This document shows, one piece after another, positions 36,718 through 44,994 of a DNA stretch of 44,994 bases (positions are counted from its first letter, which is position 1; the number at the start of each line of letters is the position of its first letter). The stretch lies in NCBI GenBank assembly GCA_002491245.1, contig DKVO01000017.1:582-45575 (forward strand), given 5' to 3'. Under the pieces are notes generated by a model. It was not told the origin of the DNA. It worked only from the letters and a program-made list of their open reading frames with translations, and did not search any database. The translations under genes and the position numbers were made by a program. This stretch comes from Porphyromonadaceae bacterium UBA7176. GTDB lineage: Bacteria > Bacteroidota > Bacteroidia > Bacteroidales > Muribaculaceae.

Positions 36718-38349
36718 ATGGCTAATATCATCCAAAAAATACAGACCCTCTTCCCCTCCGCAACTGTCGAAGGCGATGCAACTCCCATAATCACAATCCC
36801 GGGAGAGCAGTGGCACGATATGGCTCTCGCCCTCCGCGACGATGCCGAACTTAAATTCGACTACTGCGTAACCGTTGTTGGTATGGATTGGACCGAGTCG
36901 CTCGGTGCGATCTACTACCTCATGTCGACGGCAAGCAATAATGTTATCGGTGTCAAGGTCGTAGCCAAAGGCGACCGTGAGAAACCTTGGATTCATTCGG
37001 CCGAAGATGTGTGGCATGTAGCCGGCCTCTACGAACGTGAGGTCTACGACTTCTTCGGTATTATCTTTGTGGGTAACAGCGACATGCGCCGCTTGTTCCT
37101 CAATATCGACTGGGTCGGCTATCCTCTCCGTAAGGACTATGATGCCAATCCCGACATCAATCCTGTGTCGATTGAGAATGAACGCCAGACCGACTTTACC
37201 GATGTGTACAGCCTCGACGAAAAAGGTGAGCTTGTCAAGACTGAGCGCCGTATCTTCGAGAAAGAGGATTTTGTGGTCAACATCGGTCCGCAGCACCCTG
37301 CAACCCACGGTGTGCTCCGTTTCCGCACTGCTGTCGACGGTGAGGAGATAAAGAAAATAGACATATACCTCGGCTATATTCACCGCGGTATCGAAAAACT
37401 TTGCGAATCGCTCGCTTATCCCCAGACGCTCCACTTCATGGACCGAATGGACTACTTCTCGGCCCATAACTACCACCATGCTCTCTGTATGGTGATAGAA
37501 AAGGCTGCAGGAATCGAGATCAGCCGTCGCGCCCAGGTTATCCGTGTGATGATGGACGAGCTCTCGCGCATCGCCTCGCACTGTCTCTTCATCGGTACCT
37601 ACTGCATGGACCTCGGTGCGACCACGATGCTTTTCTACACACTCCGTGTCCGCGAGCAGATACTCGATATCATGGAGAAGACCTGCGGCGCCCGAATGAC
37701 ATTCAACTACGACTGTATCGGTGGTGTGATGCAGGATCTCGCTCCCGACTTCGTGGACGATGTGAAGGCCCTTTTGGCAGTTCTCCCCAAGAACATCAAG
37801 GAATACAACGAAATCTTCACCGGCAACGTCATCGCCAAAAATCGTATGGAAGGTGTCGGCGTTCTCTCGCGCGAGGATGCCATCGCCTATGGCGTGACTG
37901 GTCCCTCGGGCCGTGCTTCGGGTTGGGCTTGCGACATGCGCAAACTGCAACCTTACAGCATCTATTCCGAACTCGATTTTGAAGAAGTCGTGGCAACGGA
38001 AGGTGACTCGATGGCCCGTTTCAAATGCCGTATGCGCGAAATGGAAGAGTCAGCCAAAATATTGGAACAACTCGTCGACAATATACCTGACGGCGAATAT
38101 TGCGTGAAAGTGCCCAAGCTTCTCAAGCTTCCTGCCGGGAAATGGTTCCAGATCACCGAGGGTTGCCGTGGCGCTTTCGGTATCTATCTCGAGAGCGATG
38201 GCTCGGCAAAGCCTTTCCGCATCAAGTTGGCAACACCCTGTCTGCCTCAGGCTGCAGTGGTTGACCATATAACGCGTGGCCAAAAGATTGCCGACCTTAT
38301 CACTATCGGCGGTTCGCTCGATTATATCGTGCCTGATATCGACCGATAA
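36718..38349 (+). CDS. nuoCD: NADH-quinone oxidoreductase subunit C/D fusion
   Basis: One 543-residue chain joins two subunits that are separate in many bacteria. Residues about 1-150 are NuoC (LKFDYCVTVVGMDW, AEDVWHVAGLYEREVYDFFG, NIDWVGYPLRKDY). Residues about 180-543 are the 49-kDa NuoD that lines the quinone site (VNIGPQHPATHGVLRF, GYIHRGIEKLCE, DYFSAHNYHHALCMVIEKA, VDHITRGQKIADLITIGGSLDYIVPDIDR at the end). The fusion is usual in Bacteroidota and enterobacteria. The chain is complete, with key quinone-pocket His and Tyr regions present. Confidence 0.97.
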   Translation: MANIIQKIQTLFPSATVEGDATPIITIPGEQWHDMALALRDDAELKFDYCVTVVGMDWTESLGAIYYLMSTASNNVIGVKVVAKGDREKPWIHSAEDVWHVAGLYEREVYDFFGIIFVGNSDMRRLFLNIDWVGYPLRKDYDANPDINPVSIENERQTDFTDVYSLDEKGELVKTERRIFEKEDFVVNIGPQHPATHGVLRFRTAVDGEEIKKIDIYLGYIHRGIEKLCESLAYPQTLHFMDRMDYFSAHNYHHALCMVIEKAAGIEISRRAQVIRVMMDELSRIASHCLFIGTYCMDLGATTMLFYTLRVREQILDIMEKTCGARMTFNYDCIGGVMQDLAPDFVDDVKALLAVLPKNIKEYNEIFTGNVIAKNRMEGVGVLSREDAIAYGVTGPSGRASGWACDMRKLQPYSIYSELDFEEVVATEGDSMARFKCRMREMEESAKILEQLVDNIPDGEYCVKVPKLLKLPAGKWFQITEGCRGAFGIYLESDGSAKPFRIKLATPCLPQAAVVDHITRGQKIADLITIGGSLDYIVPDIDR

Positions 38350-38395
38350 CCAAATGCGACGTAACACAATAGCTAATCAGTAATATCACAGCATA

Positions 38396-39472
38396 ATGCA
38401 AGATTTTTCTTTCATCACCGCGTGGATCGACAATTCGCTGCGTTCGCTCATGCCGGGCTGGCTCGCCGTCACCACGGAGTGCCTGCTCGTCGGCGTCGGT
38501 CTTCTGCTGGTCTATGCCTTGCTTGCCCTCTTCTACATCTACTACGAGCGTAAGCTTTGCGCCGCTTTCCAGTGCCGTCTCGGCCCGAACCGTGTAGGCC
38601 CGATGGGCTTGTGTCAGAGCTTTGCCGACATGTTCAAAATGCTCATCAAGGAGATCATACACCTCAACCACATCGACCGCTTTCTTTTTGCGCTCGCTCC
38701 TTATCTGGTGATTATCGCCTCGATGCTCGCATTCGCCGTGCTACCCTGGGGTAATGGTCTTCAGATCATCAACTTCAATATCGGCATTTTCTTCCTCATC
38801 GCTGTGTCGTCGATCGGTGTGCTGGGTATTCTCCTGGCCGGTTGGTCGTCGAACAATAAGTTCACTCTCATCGGTTCGCTCCGCTCGGGTGCCCAGATGG
38901 TGAGCTACGAACTTTCGATAGGTCTTTCGGTGATCACGATGGTATGTTTGGCCGGCACAATGTCGGTGGAGGGTATCGTTGCCGAGCAGGCTGACCTGTG
39001 GTTTATCTTCAAGGGTCATATCCCTGCGATCATCGCATTTGTAATCTACATGATTGCCGGTACTGCCGAGACCAACCGAGGCCCGTTCGACCTTCCTGAG
39101 GCCGAGAGTGAGCTTACCGCCGGTTATCACACCGAGTACTCGGGTATGCACTTCGGTTTCTTCTACCTTGCCGAGTATCTCAATCTCTTCATCGTGTCGG
39201 GTGTGGCTGCGCTGCTCTTCTTCGGTGGCTGGATGCCTTTGCATTTCCCCGGTTGGGACGGTTTCAACGCCATCATGGATTATATCCCCGGTGTGGTGTG
39301 GTTCATTCTCAAGGCTTTTGCTCTTTCGTTCGTCATCATTTGGTTCAAGTGGACTTTCCCCCGTCTCCGTATCGACCAGCTGCTTACGCTCGAATGGAAG
39401 TATCTTCTTCCCATCAACCTCTTCAACCTTGTGTTGATGGTCATAGTCATTATCACAAACTTTCACTTTTAA
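38396..39472 (+). CDS. nuoH: NADH-quinone oxidoreductase subunit H
   Basis: The 358-residue membrane subunit that closes the quinone tunnel and links it to the proton pumps. It has about eight membrane helices. Family signatures are clear: FYIYYERKLCAAFQCRLGPN, GPMGLCQSFADMFKMLIKE and AETNRGPFDLPEAESELTAG. The end (RIDQLLTLEWKYLLPINLFN...) is complete, so the gene is not cut. In other Bacteroidota nuoI follows here; in this window the next gene, 22 bases downstream, is atpD. Confidence 0.97.
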   Translation: MQDFSFITAWIDNSLRSLMPGWLAVTTECLLVGVGLLLVYALLALFYIYYERKLCAAFQCRLGPNRVGPMGLCQSFADMFKMLIKEIIHLNHIDRFLFALAPYLVIIASMLAFAVLPWGNGLQIINFNIGIFFLIAVSSIGVLGILLAGWSSNNKFTLIGSLRSGAQMVSYELSIGLSVITMVCLAGTMSVEGIVAEQADLWFIFKGHIPAIIAFVIYMIAGTAETNRGPFDLPEAESELTAGYHTEYSGMHFGFFYLAEYLNLFIVSGVAALLFFGGWMPLHFPGWDGFNAIMDYIPGVVWFILKAFALSFVIIWFKWTFPRLRIDQLLTLEWKYLLPINLFNLVLMVIVIITNFHF

Positions 39473-39494
39473 ATAACACCCCTCCATATAAGCT

Positions 39495-40991
39495 ATGAGC
39501 GACAATACAGGCAAAATAGCCCAGGTGATAGGTCCGGTGGTGGATGTGTGCTTCGAAAGCAACATCATACCTCCCATCTATACCGCTCTTAAGATCGACC
39601 GTCCCGAAGGCGGTGAAACCATCCTCGAAGTGGAGCAGCATATCGGCGAAGATACCGTGCGCTGCGTGGCCATGGAGAGTACCGACGGCCTGCGCCGCGG
39701 TATGCCGGTGGTCAATCTCGAACGTCCGATTGCCGTTCCTACCGGCGACCAGGTCAAAGGCCGTCTGCTCAATGTGGTGGGCGAGGCTATCGACAAATTG
39801 CCGGCGCTCAAACGCGAGAACCTGCGCTCGATCCACCAGCCAGCGCCTGAGTTCGAGGACCTCACGACGAGTACCGAAATCCTTTCCACAGGCATTAAGG
39901 TGATCGACCTTCTCGAGCCTTACAGCAAGGGTGGTAAAATCGGTCTTTTCGGTGGTGCCGGTGTAGGTAAGACCGTGCTTATCATGGAGCTTATCAATAA
40001 TATCGCCAAGGGTCACGACGGTTTCTCGGTGTTCACCGGTGTCGGTGAGCGTACACGTGAAGGTAACGACCTCCTTCGAGAGATGATCGAGAGCGGTGTG
40101 ATGAAATATGGCAAGAAGTTCGAGGAGGGCATGGAACGCGGCGAGTGGAATCTTGCCGATGTAGACCACGAAGAACTCAAAAATTCGCAGGCCACCCTTG
40201 TTTTCGGCCAGATGAATGAGCCGCCGGGCGCACGTCTGCGTGTGGCTTTGTCGGGCCTCACGGTAGCCGAGCAGTTCCGCGATCAGGGTGCCGGTGGTAA
40301 GGATGTGCTTCTATTCATCGACAATATCTTCCGTTTCACCCAGGCCGGTTCGGAGGTTTCGGCACTTCTCGGCCGTATGCCTTCGGCAGTAGGTTATCAA
40401 CCGACCCTTGCATCGGAGATGGGTGCTCTTCAGGAGCGTATCACTTCGACTAAGAATGGTTCGATCACTTCGGTGCAGGCTATCTATGTGCCTGCAGACG
40501 ACTTGACTGACCCGGCTCCTGCGACGACGTTTAACTTCCTCGATGCCACCACGGTGCTCAGCCGTAAGATTACGGAGCTTGGTATCTATCCGGCTGTCGA
40601 TCCTCTCGAGTCGACTTCGCGTATCCTCGACCCCAATATCATCGGCGAAGAGCATTATAACACAGCTCAGGCTGTGAAGCAGCTTCTTCAGAAGTACAAT
40701 GAGCTCCAGGATATCATCGCCATCCTCGGTGTTGATGAACTGAGCGACGACGACAAACTTGTGGTAGCGCGTGCTCGCCGCGCCCAGCGTTTCCTTTCTC
40801 AGCCGTTCCATGTGGCAGAGCAGTTTACCGGTCTTCCGGGCGTGATGGTGCCGTTGAGCGAGACTATCCGAGGCTTCAAGATGATTCTTTCGGGCGAGAT
40901 GGACGAATATCCCGAGCAGGCGTTCCTCAATGTCGGCACAATCGACGACGCGATAGAGAAGGGCAAGCGTCTTCTTGCCGAGGTTAAATAA
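39495..40991 (+). CDS. atpD: F1 ATP synthase subunit beta
   Basis: The catalytic subunit that makes ATP. The 498 residues include the P-loop GGAGVGKT (153-160), GERTREGNDL, the DELSEED-like segment near LGVDELSDDDK (a D-rich variant), and the nucleotide-site region ALLGRMPSAVGYQPTLASEM. Bacteroidota atp operons often begin with atpD and atpC, ahead of the F0 genes. This order is seen here, but with nuoH, not a promoter, immediately upstream. Confidence 0.98.
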   Translation: MSDNTGKIAQVIGPVVDVCFESNIIPPIYTALKIDRPEGGETILEVEQHIGEDTVRCVAMESTDGLRRGMPVVNLERPIAVPTGDQVKGRLLNVVGEAIDKLPALKRENLRSIHQPAPEFEDLTTSTEILSTGIKVIDLLEPYSKGGKIGLFGGAGVGKTVLIMELINNIAKGHDGFSVFTGVGERTREGNDLLREMIESGVMKYGKKFEEGMERGEWNLADVDHEELKNSQATLVFGQMNEPPGARLRVALSGLTVAEQFRDQGAGGKDVLLFIDNIFRFTQAGSEVSALLGRMPSAVGYQPTLASEMGALQERITSTKNGSITSVQAIYVPADDLTDPAPATTFNFLDATTVLSRKITELGIYPAVDPLESTSRILDPNIIGEEHYNTAQAVKQLLQKYNELQDIIAILGVDELSDDDKLVVARARRAQRFLSQPFHVAEQFTGLPGVMVPLSETIRGFKMILSGEMDEYPEQAFLNVGTIDDAIEKGKRLLAEVK

Positions 40992-41012
40992 CTTTTGCAA
41001 AAAAATAACTGA

Positions 41013-41249
41013 ATGACACTAAAAATAATATCTGCCGATGCAGTGCTCTACACGGGCGAGGTGAGTGCCGTTACCCTGCCAGGGGAGATGGGCGAGTTCA
41101 CCGTGCTTCGTAACCACGCTTCTCTGCTGGCTGTCCTGTCGGCCGGTACGGTACGGTATACCGGAGAGGACGGCTCGGAGCAGTCCACCCCCGTGACCGG
41201 AGGCATCGTTGATGTGGATAACAATGTAGTGTCTGTTTGCGTCTATTGA
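41013..41249 (+). CDS. atpC: F1 ATP synthase subunit epsilon, short form
   Basis: A 78-residue epsilon subunit consisting of only the N-terminal beta-sandwich (LKIISADAVLYTGEVSAVTL, PGEMGEFTVLRNHASLLAVL, TPVTGGIVDVDNNVVSVCVY). The C-terminal helix pair, which in E. coli (139 residues) inhibits ATP hydrolysis, is missing. This short form is common in Bacteroidota. The frame ends naturally, and atpB starts one base after its stop. Confidence 0.93.
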   Translation: MTLKIISADAVLYTGEVSAVTLPGEMGEFTVLRNHASLLAVLSAGTVRYTGEDGSEQSTPVTGGIVDVDNNVVSVCVY

Positions 41250-41250
41250 T

Positions 41251-42375
41251 ATGATAAGCCGCTTCAAACATATAATCTTGCTGATGTTGCTGGCTGTGGT
41301 ATCAGTCGGCGTGTCGGCATCCGAACCGGAAAAGGCAGATTCGGCTGAAGGCAAGATTAATCCCAAAGAGATTATTTTCGGGCATTTGCTCGACGGCTAT
41401 GGCTGGGAGGTTCCTTTTGACCACCATCACCGCATACCACTTCCTGTGATATGCTATGCCTCCGACGGCTTCCATTGTTTTTCGTCGGCCCGTCTCGATC
41501 ATGGGGCGGTTTACCGCGATGGCGACTGCACATTCACTATCGGAGGTGCGGAAAGCAAGTACAAGGGTAAGCTGGTGGAGATTGTAGATGGAACGGAGGT
41601 CCGTCCCTGGGACTTTTCGATAACCAAGAATGTATGTGCGCTTTTTATCTGTATATTGGTTGTCGGGGGTGTGATGCTGTGGCTTGCCTCTTTCCTTCGC
41701 AAGCATCCGTACAAGGCACCTCGCAAGGGTCTTGGTGCAGTGGAGGCTGTAGTGACATTTGTCTATGACGGTGTTGTGAAGCCAATACTCGGACCACAGG
41801 CACGACGTTTCGCGCCTTATCTGATGACGGTGTTCTTCTTCATCCTTGTGATGAACCTGCTTGGCCTTGTGGTGATATTCCCCGGCGGTGCCAACCTGAC
41901 GGGTAACATCGCGGTGACACTTGTGTTGTCGGTATGTACTTTTATCGCGACCAACTTCTTCGGCAACAAGCACTATTGGAAAGAGATTTTCTGGCCAGAT
42001 GTGCCACTCTGGCTCAAGGTGCCACTGCCTATCATGCCTGTTATAGAAATTTTCGGTATGTTTACCAAGCCAGCGGCCCTGACGGTGCGTCTTTTCGCGA
42101 ACATGATGGGTGGCCACATGATAGTGATAACTCTCATGCTGCTGATATTCATCTTCTCAGCGATGAGTCCGGTTGCCGGGGGTGCTTCGACTGTGGTATC
42201 GCTTATGTTCTCGATTTTCATGTTGCTTATCGATGTATTGGTAAGTTTCATCCAGGCTTATGTGTTCACTATGCTTTCGACAATCTTCATCGGTCTTGCC
42301 CATGAGCATGAACACGAAGAGGATGGACATGGTGAGCACAGTATAGGCAAAGAAATCGTAGATACTCTTGTATAA
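41251..42375 (+). CDS. atpB: F0 ATP synthase subunit a with N-terminal extension
   Basis: The stator subunit forming the proton half-channels. At 374 residues it is about 100 longer than the E. coli protein. The extra part is a signal-like helix (FKHIILLMLLAVVSVGVSAS) plus a periplasmic segment (about 25-125), usual in Bacteroidota. The core has several membrane helices, with the essential arginine in LTVRLFANMMGGHM and the last helices ending VSFIQAYVFTMLSTIFIGLA. The C-terminus is His/Glu-rich (HEHEHEEDGHGEHS). Confidence 0.96.
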   Translation: MISRFKHIILLMLLAVVSVGVSASEPEKADSAEGKINPKEIIFGHLLDGYGWEVPFDHHHRIPLPVICYASDGFHCFSSARLDHGAVYRDGDCTFTIGGAESKYKGKLVEIVDGTEVRPWDFSITKNVCALFICILVVGGVMLWLASFLRKHPYKAPRKGLGAVEAVVTFVYDGVVKPILGPQARRFAPYLMTVFFFILVMNLLGLVVIFPGGANLTGNIAVTLVLSVCTFIATNFFGNKHYWKEIFWPDVPLWLKVPLPIMPVIEIFGMFTKPAALTVRLFANMMGGHMIVITLMLLIFIFSAMSPVAGGASTVVSLMFSIFMLLIDVLVSFIQAYVFTMLSTIFIGLAHEHEHEEDGHGEHSIGKEIVDTLV

Positions 42376-42404
42376 TATAATAACCTAAATAAACACACAG
42401 AACA

Positions 42405-42647
42405 ATGTTTGGACTTTTAGCAGCAATTGCTCCCGTATTGGGACTCGGCGCCAGCTTCGGCGCAGCCATCGCCGCCATCGGCGCAGGTATCGGCATCGGT
42501 AAAATCGGCGCTGCCGCCATGGAGGCCATCGCCCGTCAGCCCGAGGCCGCCGGCGATATCCGAAGCAATATGATCGTTATCGCGGCTCTTGTGGAGGGTG
42601 TTGCCCTTTTCGCCGTTATCGTCTGCGCCCTGTGCCTGTTCATGTAA
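42405..42647 (+). CDS. atpE: F0 ATP synthase subunit c
   Basis: The 80-residue rotor-ring subunit with two helices and the polar loop ARQPEA. The ion-binding carboxylate lies in ALVEGVALFAV. Na+-type c subunits have Gln in the first helix and Ser/Thr after the glutamate (for example GQG and ES). Here the matching residues are Ile (GIGIGK) and Gly (EG), so the enzyme should be proton-coupled. Confidence 0.97.
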   Translation: MFGLLAAIAPVLGLGASFGAAIAAIGAGIGIGKIGAAAMEAIARQPEAAGDIRSNMIVIAALVEGVALFAVIVCALCLFM

Positions 42648-42668
42648 TCCAGCCCAATTAATCGCTCA

Positions 42669-43166
42669 ATGGAACTATTCACGCCCGATTTCGGACTCGT
42701 CTTCTGGATGTTTGTCGCCTTTGGCATTCTCTTCCTCGCATTGTGGAAGTATGCCTGGCCGGTAATTCTCCGGAGTGTCGACAGCCGTGCCGACCTTATC
42801 GACAAGGGGGTGGAATACGCCCAGGACGCCAAGGCACAACTCGACAACGCCCGAGCAGAAGCCGAGAGTTACCTCTCCGAGGCCCGTCGCCAGCAAGCTG
42901 ATATACTTCGCGAGGCTGACAAGATGAAGACACAGATCATCGAGCAGGCCCGTAGTGCCGCGCAGGCCGAGGCCCAAAAGGTTATGGATAATGCGAAACT
43001 CCAGATCGCCCAGCAGCAGAAGGAGGCCCAGCAGCATTTCCGCAACCAGGTGAGTGAGTTTGCTCTTGACATCGCCGGCAAGATTGTACACAACCAGATG
43101 CAGCAGGATGCTTCGCAGAAGAAACTTGTGGAGAGCCTGCTTGATCAAATCGACCCTGCAAAATAA
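42669..43166 (+). CDS. atpF: F0 ATP synthase subunit b
   Basis: A 165-residue peripheral-stalk subunit. One membrane helix near the N-terminus (DFGLVFWMFVAFGILFLALW) is followed by a long charged coiled coil (about 35-145, for example AKAQLDNARAEAESYLSEAR and QAEAQKVMDNAKLQIAQQQK). It ends with DPAK, complete. It stands between atpE and atpH in the usual order. Confidence 0.97.
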   Translation: MELFTPDFGLVFWMFVAFGILFLALWKYAWPVILRSVDSRADLIDKGVEYAQDAKAQLDNARAEAESYLSEARRQQADILREADKMKTQIIEQARSAAQAEAQKVMDNAKLQIAQQQKEAQQHFRNQVSEFALDIAGKIVHNQMQQDASQKKLVESLLDQIDPAK

Positions 43167-43171
43167 ACGTT

Positions 43172-43720
43172 ATGGACCAAGGTCTTATCCCCCGTCGCTA
43201 TGCCAAAGCGCTCTACGCCGTCGGCGCCGAGCGCTCTGACACAGCCAATCTCTACCAACTGATGCAGTCTTTGGTGGCCGCTTTTGCCGCAACGCCCGGA
43301 TTGGCGTCGACTGTGGCCAATCCTTTTGTCAGCGATGCCGACAAGACCTCGTTGCTTACCTCAGCCGTCTACGGCAAGAACGGTAAGGCAGATGCCACCT
43401 ATGAGGACTTCTTGCGTCTATTGGAGAAAAACAAGCGAATGGCCTTGGCCCGAGACATAGCCTTGGCGTATGTTGACCTCTACCGCCGCGAGAATTCAAT
43501 ATACCGCGTAGACATCGTCTCAGCGGCAGCTATGGGAGAAGGTGAACGTTCACGTCTCGAATCTATCATCGGTAAGCATATCGGTGATGGAACTTTCGAG
43601 TATGGCTACACTGTCGATCCGTCGCTGATAGGCGGATTTACGGTTACGGTGAATTCGGAGCGCCTTGACGCGTCGGTCGCCACCCAGCTTAAACAACTCA
43701 GGCTCAAACTTGTCAACTGA
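43172..43720 (+). CDS. atpH: F1 ATP synthase subunit delta
   Basis: A 182-residue subunit tying the peripheral stalk to the top of F1. It has an N-terminal helical domain (LIPRRYAKALYAVGAERSDT, FLRLLEKNKRMALARDIALAY) and a C-terminal part (DPSLIGGFTVTVNSERLDAS, ATQLKQLRLKL) that fits the delta/OSCP signature IGGf.v.v....lDaS. It starts 5 bases after atpF, and atpA follows after 52 bases. Confidence 0.96.
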   Translation: MDQGLIPRRYAKALYAVGAERSDTANLYQLMQSLVAAFAATPGLASTVANPFVSDADKTSLLTSAVYGKNGKADATYEDFLRLLEKNKRMALARDIALAYVDLYRRENSIYRVDIVSAAAMGEGERSRLESIIGKHIGDGTFEYGYTVDPSLIGGFTVTVNSERLDASVATQLKQLRLKLVN

Positions 43721-43772
43721 CCATCCGAGTCTATCTTTATCTAACAACACAACAGCAAGTTATCCGCATACA

Positions 43773-44994
43773 ATGATAAATCCCAGCGAGATATCTCAAG
43801 TATTGAAACAAGAGCTCGAAAACATCAATTCCAAGATTACTTTCGAGGAAGTAGGCACCGTGCTCGACGTTGGCGACGGTGTAGCCCATGTCTATGGTCT
43901 CGACAATGTCGGCGCCAACGAGCTTGTAGAATTTGAAAACGGCGTCAAGGGCGTTGCCATGAACCTCGAAGAGAGCAACGTGGGCGTCATCCTGCTCAAC
44001 AATGTCAATGAGGTAGCCGAGAACATGACAGTGCGCCGCACCGGCCAAATCGCTTCGATACCCGTAGGCGAGGGCTTGCTGGGACGTGTAATCAACATTC
44101 TTGGAGAGCCAATCGACGGTAACGGTCCTATCGGAGGAGATCTGATCCGTCTGCCTCTCGAGCGCAAGGCTCCCGGTGTTATCTACCGCCAGCCTGTGAA
44201 GCAGCCTCTGCAGACCGGTCTTAAGGCTATTGACTCGATGGTGCCTATCGGCCGTGGTCAGCGAGAGCTTATCATCGGCGACCGCCAGATCGGCAAAACT
44301 GCTATAGCCATCGATACTATCATCAACCAACGCAAGGGCTATGAGGAAGGCAAGCCTGTTTATTGCATCTATGTTGCAATCGGCCAAAAAGCTTCTTCTA
44401 TCGCCTCGATAGTGAATACGCTCAAGGAGCATGGCGCCCTTGATTATACAGTGGTTGTGGCAGCGACCGCTTCGGAGTCTGCCGCGATGCGTTATTTCGC
44501 ACCGTTTGCCGGTGTTGCAATCGGCGAGTATTTCCGAGATACCGGCCGTGATGCTCTTATAGTATACGATGACCTGTCGAAACAGGCTGTAGCATACCGT
44601 GAGGTGTCGCTTATCCTTAAGCGTCCTTCGGGCCGCGAGGCATACCCCGGCGATATTTTCTATCTCCATTCGCGTTTGCTCGAACGTGCGGCCAAGATTA
44701 TCGACAATCAGGAAGTGGCATCGCAGATGAACGACCTGCCCGAGGCACTCAAGCCTATCATGAAGGCCGGTGGCTCGCTGACGGCATTACCTATCATCGA
44801 GACCCAGGCCGGTGACGTGTCGGCATATATCCCGACCAACGTTATTTCGATCACCGACGGTCAGATATTCCTTGAGACAGCTCTCTTCAACCGCGGTATC
44901 CGTCCGGCAATCAATGTAGGTATCTCGGTATCGCGTGTTGGTGGCTCAGCTCAGGTCAAGTCAATGAAGAAGGTTGCCGGTACGCTGAAAATCG
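43773..44994 (+). CDS. atpA: F1 ATP synthase subunit alpha, cut by the window end
   Basis: The non-catalytic nucleotide-binding subunit of F1. ATG at 43773 opens MINPSEISQVLKQELENINS, and the frame remains open to the last base, giving about 407 of the usual 525 or so residues. The P-loop GDRQIGKT (169-176) is intact, as are DVGDGVAHVYGL and the segment YCIYVAIGQKASSIASIV. atpG is expected beyond the right edge. Confidence 0.97.
   Translation, partial: MINPSEISQVLKQELENINSKITFEEVGTVLDVGDGVAHVYGLDNVGANELVEFENGVKGVAMNLEESNVGVILLNNVNEVAENMTVRRTGQIASIPVGEGLLGRVINILGEPIDGNGPIGGDLIRLPLERKAPGVIYRQPVKQPLQTGLKAIDSMVPIGRGQRELIIGDRQIGKTAIAIDTIINQRKGYEEGKPVYCIYVAIGQKASSIASIVNTLKEHGALDYTVVVAATASESAAMRYFAPFAGVAIGEYFRDTGRDALIVYDDLSKQAVAYREVSLILKRPSGREAYPGDIFYLHSRLLERAAKIIDNQEVASQMNDLPEALKPIMKAGGSLTALPIIETQAGDVSAYIPTNVISITDGQIFLETALFNRGIRPAINVGISVSRVGGSAQVKSMKKVAGTLKI

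Noticed and set aside
36691..37950. 419-codon minus-strand open frame opposite nuoCD
   Set aside because: It lies wholly antisense to an unmistakable nuoCD, has no promoter, and its His/Asp/Val-rich translation matches no family.
42405..42647. Sodium-coupled ATP synthase
   Set aside because: The c subunit lacks the Gln in helix 1 and the Ser/Thr after the key Glu that define Na+ binding, so proton coupling is expected.
43737..44669. 310-codon minus-strand open frame opposite atpA
   Set aside because: It is a shadow of atpA, whose P-loop and family motifs are clear on the plus strand.

Overview
The window looks like a chromosomal segment of a Bacteroidales bacterium, most likely Muribaculaceae-like (family placement is inference). 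The grounds are: Bacteroidota-type promoters (TTTG, about 20 bases, TAnnTTTG) in front of many genes; few Shine-Dalgarno sequences; an 11-subunit-type complex I cluster without nuoE, nuoF or nuoG; a fused nuoCD; an atpB with a signal peptide; a type IX secretion (T9SS)-style C-terminal domain on a protease; and families common in this phylum (DUF3127, DUF4919, DUF6249, DUF418). I see no rRNA, tRNA, CRISPR array, insertion sequence, integrase or phage gene.

Layout. 1-350 is a hairpin-rich non-coding stretch with a perfect 47-bp direct repeat. 354-3398 (minus) holds rpsU, proS, a DUF3127 protein with an SSB-like tail, and a secreted protein. 3598-4923 (plus) is a short malic enzyme. 5031-9172 (minus) is a redox module: a 20-residue membrane peptide, a NapH/NapG-like iron-sulphur membrane protein, a Tat-type aldo/keto reductase with ferredoxin clusters, and a DUF418 membrane protein. 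9376-13570 (minus) holds rplS, a PBP4-type dacB, a small acidic protein, rsmI and a coiled-coil lipoprotein. 13718-16925 (minus) is a DUF4919 protein and an M6 metalloprotease with a T9SS-type tail. 17137-18403 (plus) is a DUF6249 / ECF sigma / membrane-protein operon. 18396-23740 (minus) is a 1543-residue DUF4062-STAND NTPase-TPR protein coupled to an unknown acidic protein. 23903-28014 holds alaS and, divergently, an M23 peptidase and a MerR regulator. 28304-30971 (plus) is a lipoprotein and a GH78-like glycosidase. 31041-34211 (minus) is an AspT-family exchanger and glutamate decarboxylase. 34545-35303 (plus) is an AT-rich DUF3800 gene. From 35715 to the right edge (plus) nuoA-B-CD-H runs directly into atpD-C-B-E-F-H-A.

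How the genes fit together. Much of the window is core cell machinery: translation (rpsU, proS, rplS, alaS, rsmI), envelope growth (dacB, M23 peptidase) and energy conservation (complex I and F-type ATP synthase, here one same-strand block). The gad/aspT pair fits a decarboxylation/antiport acid-resistance or proton-motive cycle. Items most worth a second look are two unannotated, promoter-plus-terminator transcription units of about 110 nt (28024-28131 and 35302-35416, both minus), the nuoH-atpD junction where nuoI-nuoN would be expected, the DUF4062-STAND-TPR two-gene operon, and the 20-residue membrane peptide at the head of the iron-sulphur operon.
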